From JBOGED01 sp050743625 (lineage in GTDB: Bacteria > Actinomycetota > Nitriliruptoria > Euzebyales > Egibacteraceae), in assembly GCA_050743625.1 (NCBI GenBank), contig JBOGED010000077.1:1-6451 (forward strand): DNA of 6,451 nt. Direction: 5' to 3'. The position numbers and the translations under genes are program-made. Below are positions 6,091 to 6,451 of this stretch, in pieces (the first letter of the stretch is position 1; every line of letters begins with the position of its first letter). The notes under the pieces were generated by a model, which searched no databases, was not told the DNA's origin, and was given only the letters and a program-made list of their open reading frames with translations.

Positions 6091-6273
6091 TCACCCGCCC
6101 CTTATGGCCAGGACCATAAGACGTTGCCTGGTCGGCGACTCGGTCAGGATCACCAACTCACCCTGGACGCTGCTCGACAAGGGCTCGAACCACGGTGAAA
6201 GCCCCAACCCGTTGTCGAGGACGATCTGGGCATCGGTGAGAGCGGCGGCGGGACGGGGTTCATACGTGTGCGG
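6091..6273 (-). pseudogene. Relic of a ZnuA/TroA-like metal ABC transporter substrate-binding protein
   Basis: Read on the - strand from 6273, the frame gives PHTYEPRPAAA, then LTDAQIVLDNGLGLSPWF, then a stretch ending LVILTES near 6136, and stops at TGA (6093-6091). This matches the N-terminal region of zinc/manganese-binding lipoproteins of the ZnuA/TroA family. PHTYEP carries the first metal-ligand histidine, and the next piece is the conserved 'AD-V--NGLGLE-W' stretch. Only about 46 residues of a roughly 300-residue protein remain. There is no start codon, signal peptide or upstream homology, and a TAG interrupts the same frame at about 6309-6307. After 6136 the similarity ends. It is a fragment and almost certainly not functional. 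The family call rests on motif recognition alone. Confidence 0.7.
6101..6120. repeat. 20-bp palindrome, possible operator
   Basis: CTTATGG (6101-6107) and CCATAAG (6114-6120) are perfect inverted half-sites with a 6-nt spacer, and one further pair matches inside the spacer. It overlaps the end of the metal-binding-protein relic, 16 bp beyond the tetR palindrome. Its half-sites differ from those of the larger palindrome, so if it is an operator it is probably for another regulator. Confidence 0.5.
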
Positions 6274-6291
6274 TCGGCGAAGCCACAGAGG

Positions 6292-6338
6292 AGACGGTGC
6301 CCTTGCCTACATCGGCCCGCTGCGCGCACGTCGTCGAC
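6292..6338 (-). pseudogene. Relic of a TetR helix-turn-helix
   Basis: Read on the - strand this encodes QRADVGKGTV, close to RRADVGKGTV of the intact TetR at 5299-6036. At DNA level 6292-6338 aligns with 5889-5934 with about five mismatches and one inserted base near 6327. The first 16 bases (6292-6307) are identical to 5889-5904. The inserted base shifts the frame, so the preceding helix reads as VDDVR in another frame, corresponding to VEDIA. Homology stops on both sides. This is a short decayed copy of a TetR gene, either from the neighbour or from a related regulator. Confidence 0.6.
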
Positions 6339-6348
6339 CTGTGAACAT

Positions 6349-6380
6349 GCAGCATTTGCGCGCCCACGCGCAAATGCTGC
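6349..6380. repeat. Perfect 14-bp inverted repeat with 4-nt loop (REP-like palindrome)
   Basis: GCAGCATTTGCGCG (6349-6362) and its exact inverse (6367-6380) flank CCCA. The hairpin is very stable and GC-rich at the tip, and it is not next to the end of any intact gene. Its core is shared with the hairpin at 6424-6448, so it looks like a member of a repeat family rather than a lone terminator. Confidence 0.8.
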
Positions 6381-6423
6381 CAGCTACTGGCCGATCCGTG
6401 GGATGCCCGCTGCTGGACCCCTA

Positions 6424-6448
6424 GAAATTGCGCGTTGGCGCGCATTTC
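6424..6448. repeat. Second related hairpin (REP-like palindrome)
   Basis: GAAATTGCGCG (6424-6434) and CGCGCATTTC (6439-6448) pair with a single bulged T across the loop TTGG. Its reverse complement shares the core TGCGCGCCMACGCGCAA with the hairpin at 6349-6380 (16 of 17 bases). The two therefore lie in inverted orientation, with centres about 72 bp apart. The window ends 3 nt later, so more copies may follow. Confidence 0.7.
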
Positions 6449-6451
6449 CTG

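Noticed and set aside
6104..6424. 106-codon + strand open frame divergent from tetR
   Set aside because: It runs antisense to the metal-binding-protein relic and through the perfect hairpin. It has no recognisable domain, and its start lies inside the 20-bp palindrome without a ribosome site.
6260..6445. 61-codon - strand open frame containing the TetR-like piece
   Set aside because: Its N-terminal half is translated palindrome and its C-terminal half is the frameshifted TetR relic. No ribosome site is convincing, so it is not a real small protein.

Overview
The window is GC-rich, with GTG starts used twice and end-overlapping genes. The proteins are a DUF4383 membrane protein, a PDGLE-type CbiN, a soluble bacterial P450 and a YfdC-like FNT channel. 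This suggests a high-GC Gram-positive bacterium (Actinomycetota), but I cannot fix the genus from sequence alone. There are no rRNA or tRNA genes, no CRISPR array and no intact transposase.

Layout. (1) Positions 87-1414, + strand: a formate/nitrite transporter family protein, then, after a 131-bp gap with a spaced inverted repeat, a small four-helix DUF4383 protein. (2) Positions 1415-1487: a long stem-loop between convergent genes, probably a two-way terminator. (3) Positions 4016-1488, - strand: a complete group I ECF transporter for cobalt or nickel, in the order cbiM, cbiN (PDGLE), cbiQ, cbiO. The genes are almost gapless: M and N are 2 nt apart, N and Q share TGATG, and Q and O share ATGA. 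(4) Positions 6036-4115, - strand: a TetR-family regulator overlapping a cytochrome P450 by ATGA. An interrupted 41-bp palindrome just upstream of the regulator is a convincing operator candidate. (5) Positions 6086-6451: no intact gene. It holds a 20-bp palindrome, a decayed piece of a ZnuA/TroA-like metal-binding protein, a decayed piece of a TetR helix-turn-helix, and two related GCGC-rich hairpins like repetitive extragenic palindromes.

How the genes fit together. The cbi genes should form one metal importer: CbiM and CbiN bind and translocate the metal, CbiQ couples, and CbiO hydrolyses ATP. No cobalamin-synthesis gene, urease, hydrogenase or B12 riboswitch lies next to it, so the metal cannot be assigned. 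The P450 has a full haem site but no ferredoxin or reductase partner here, and it is probably controlled by its co-transcribed TetR. The cbi genes lie downstream on the same strand. They may have their own promoter in the 98-bp gap, or be reached by read-through from the P450.

I see no clearly new multi-gene system. The least ordinary part is the right-hand 370 bp, a mosaic of gene relics and palindromes. After that come the tetR operator and a possible ribosome-site-masking hairpin ahead of cbiM.
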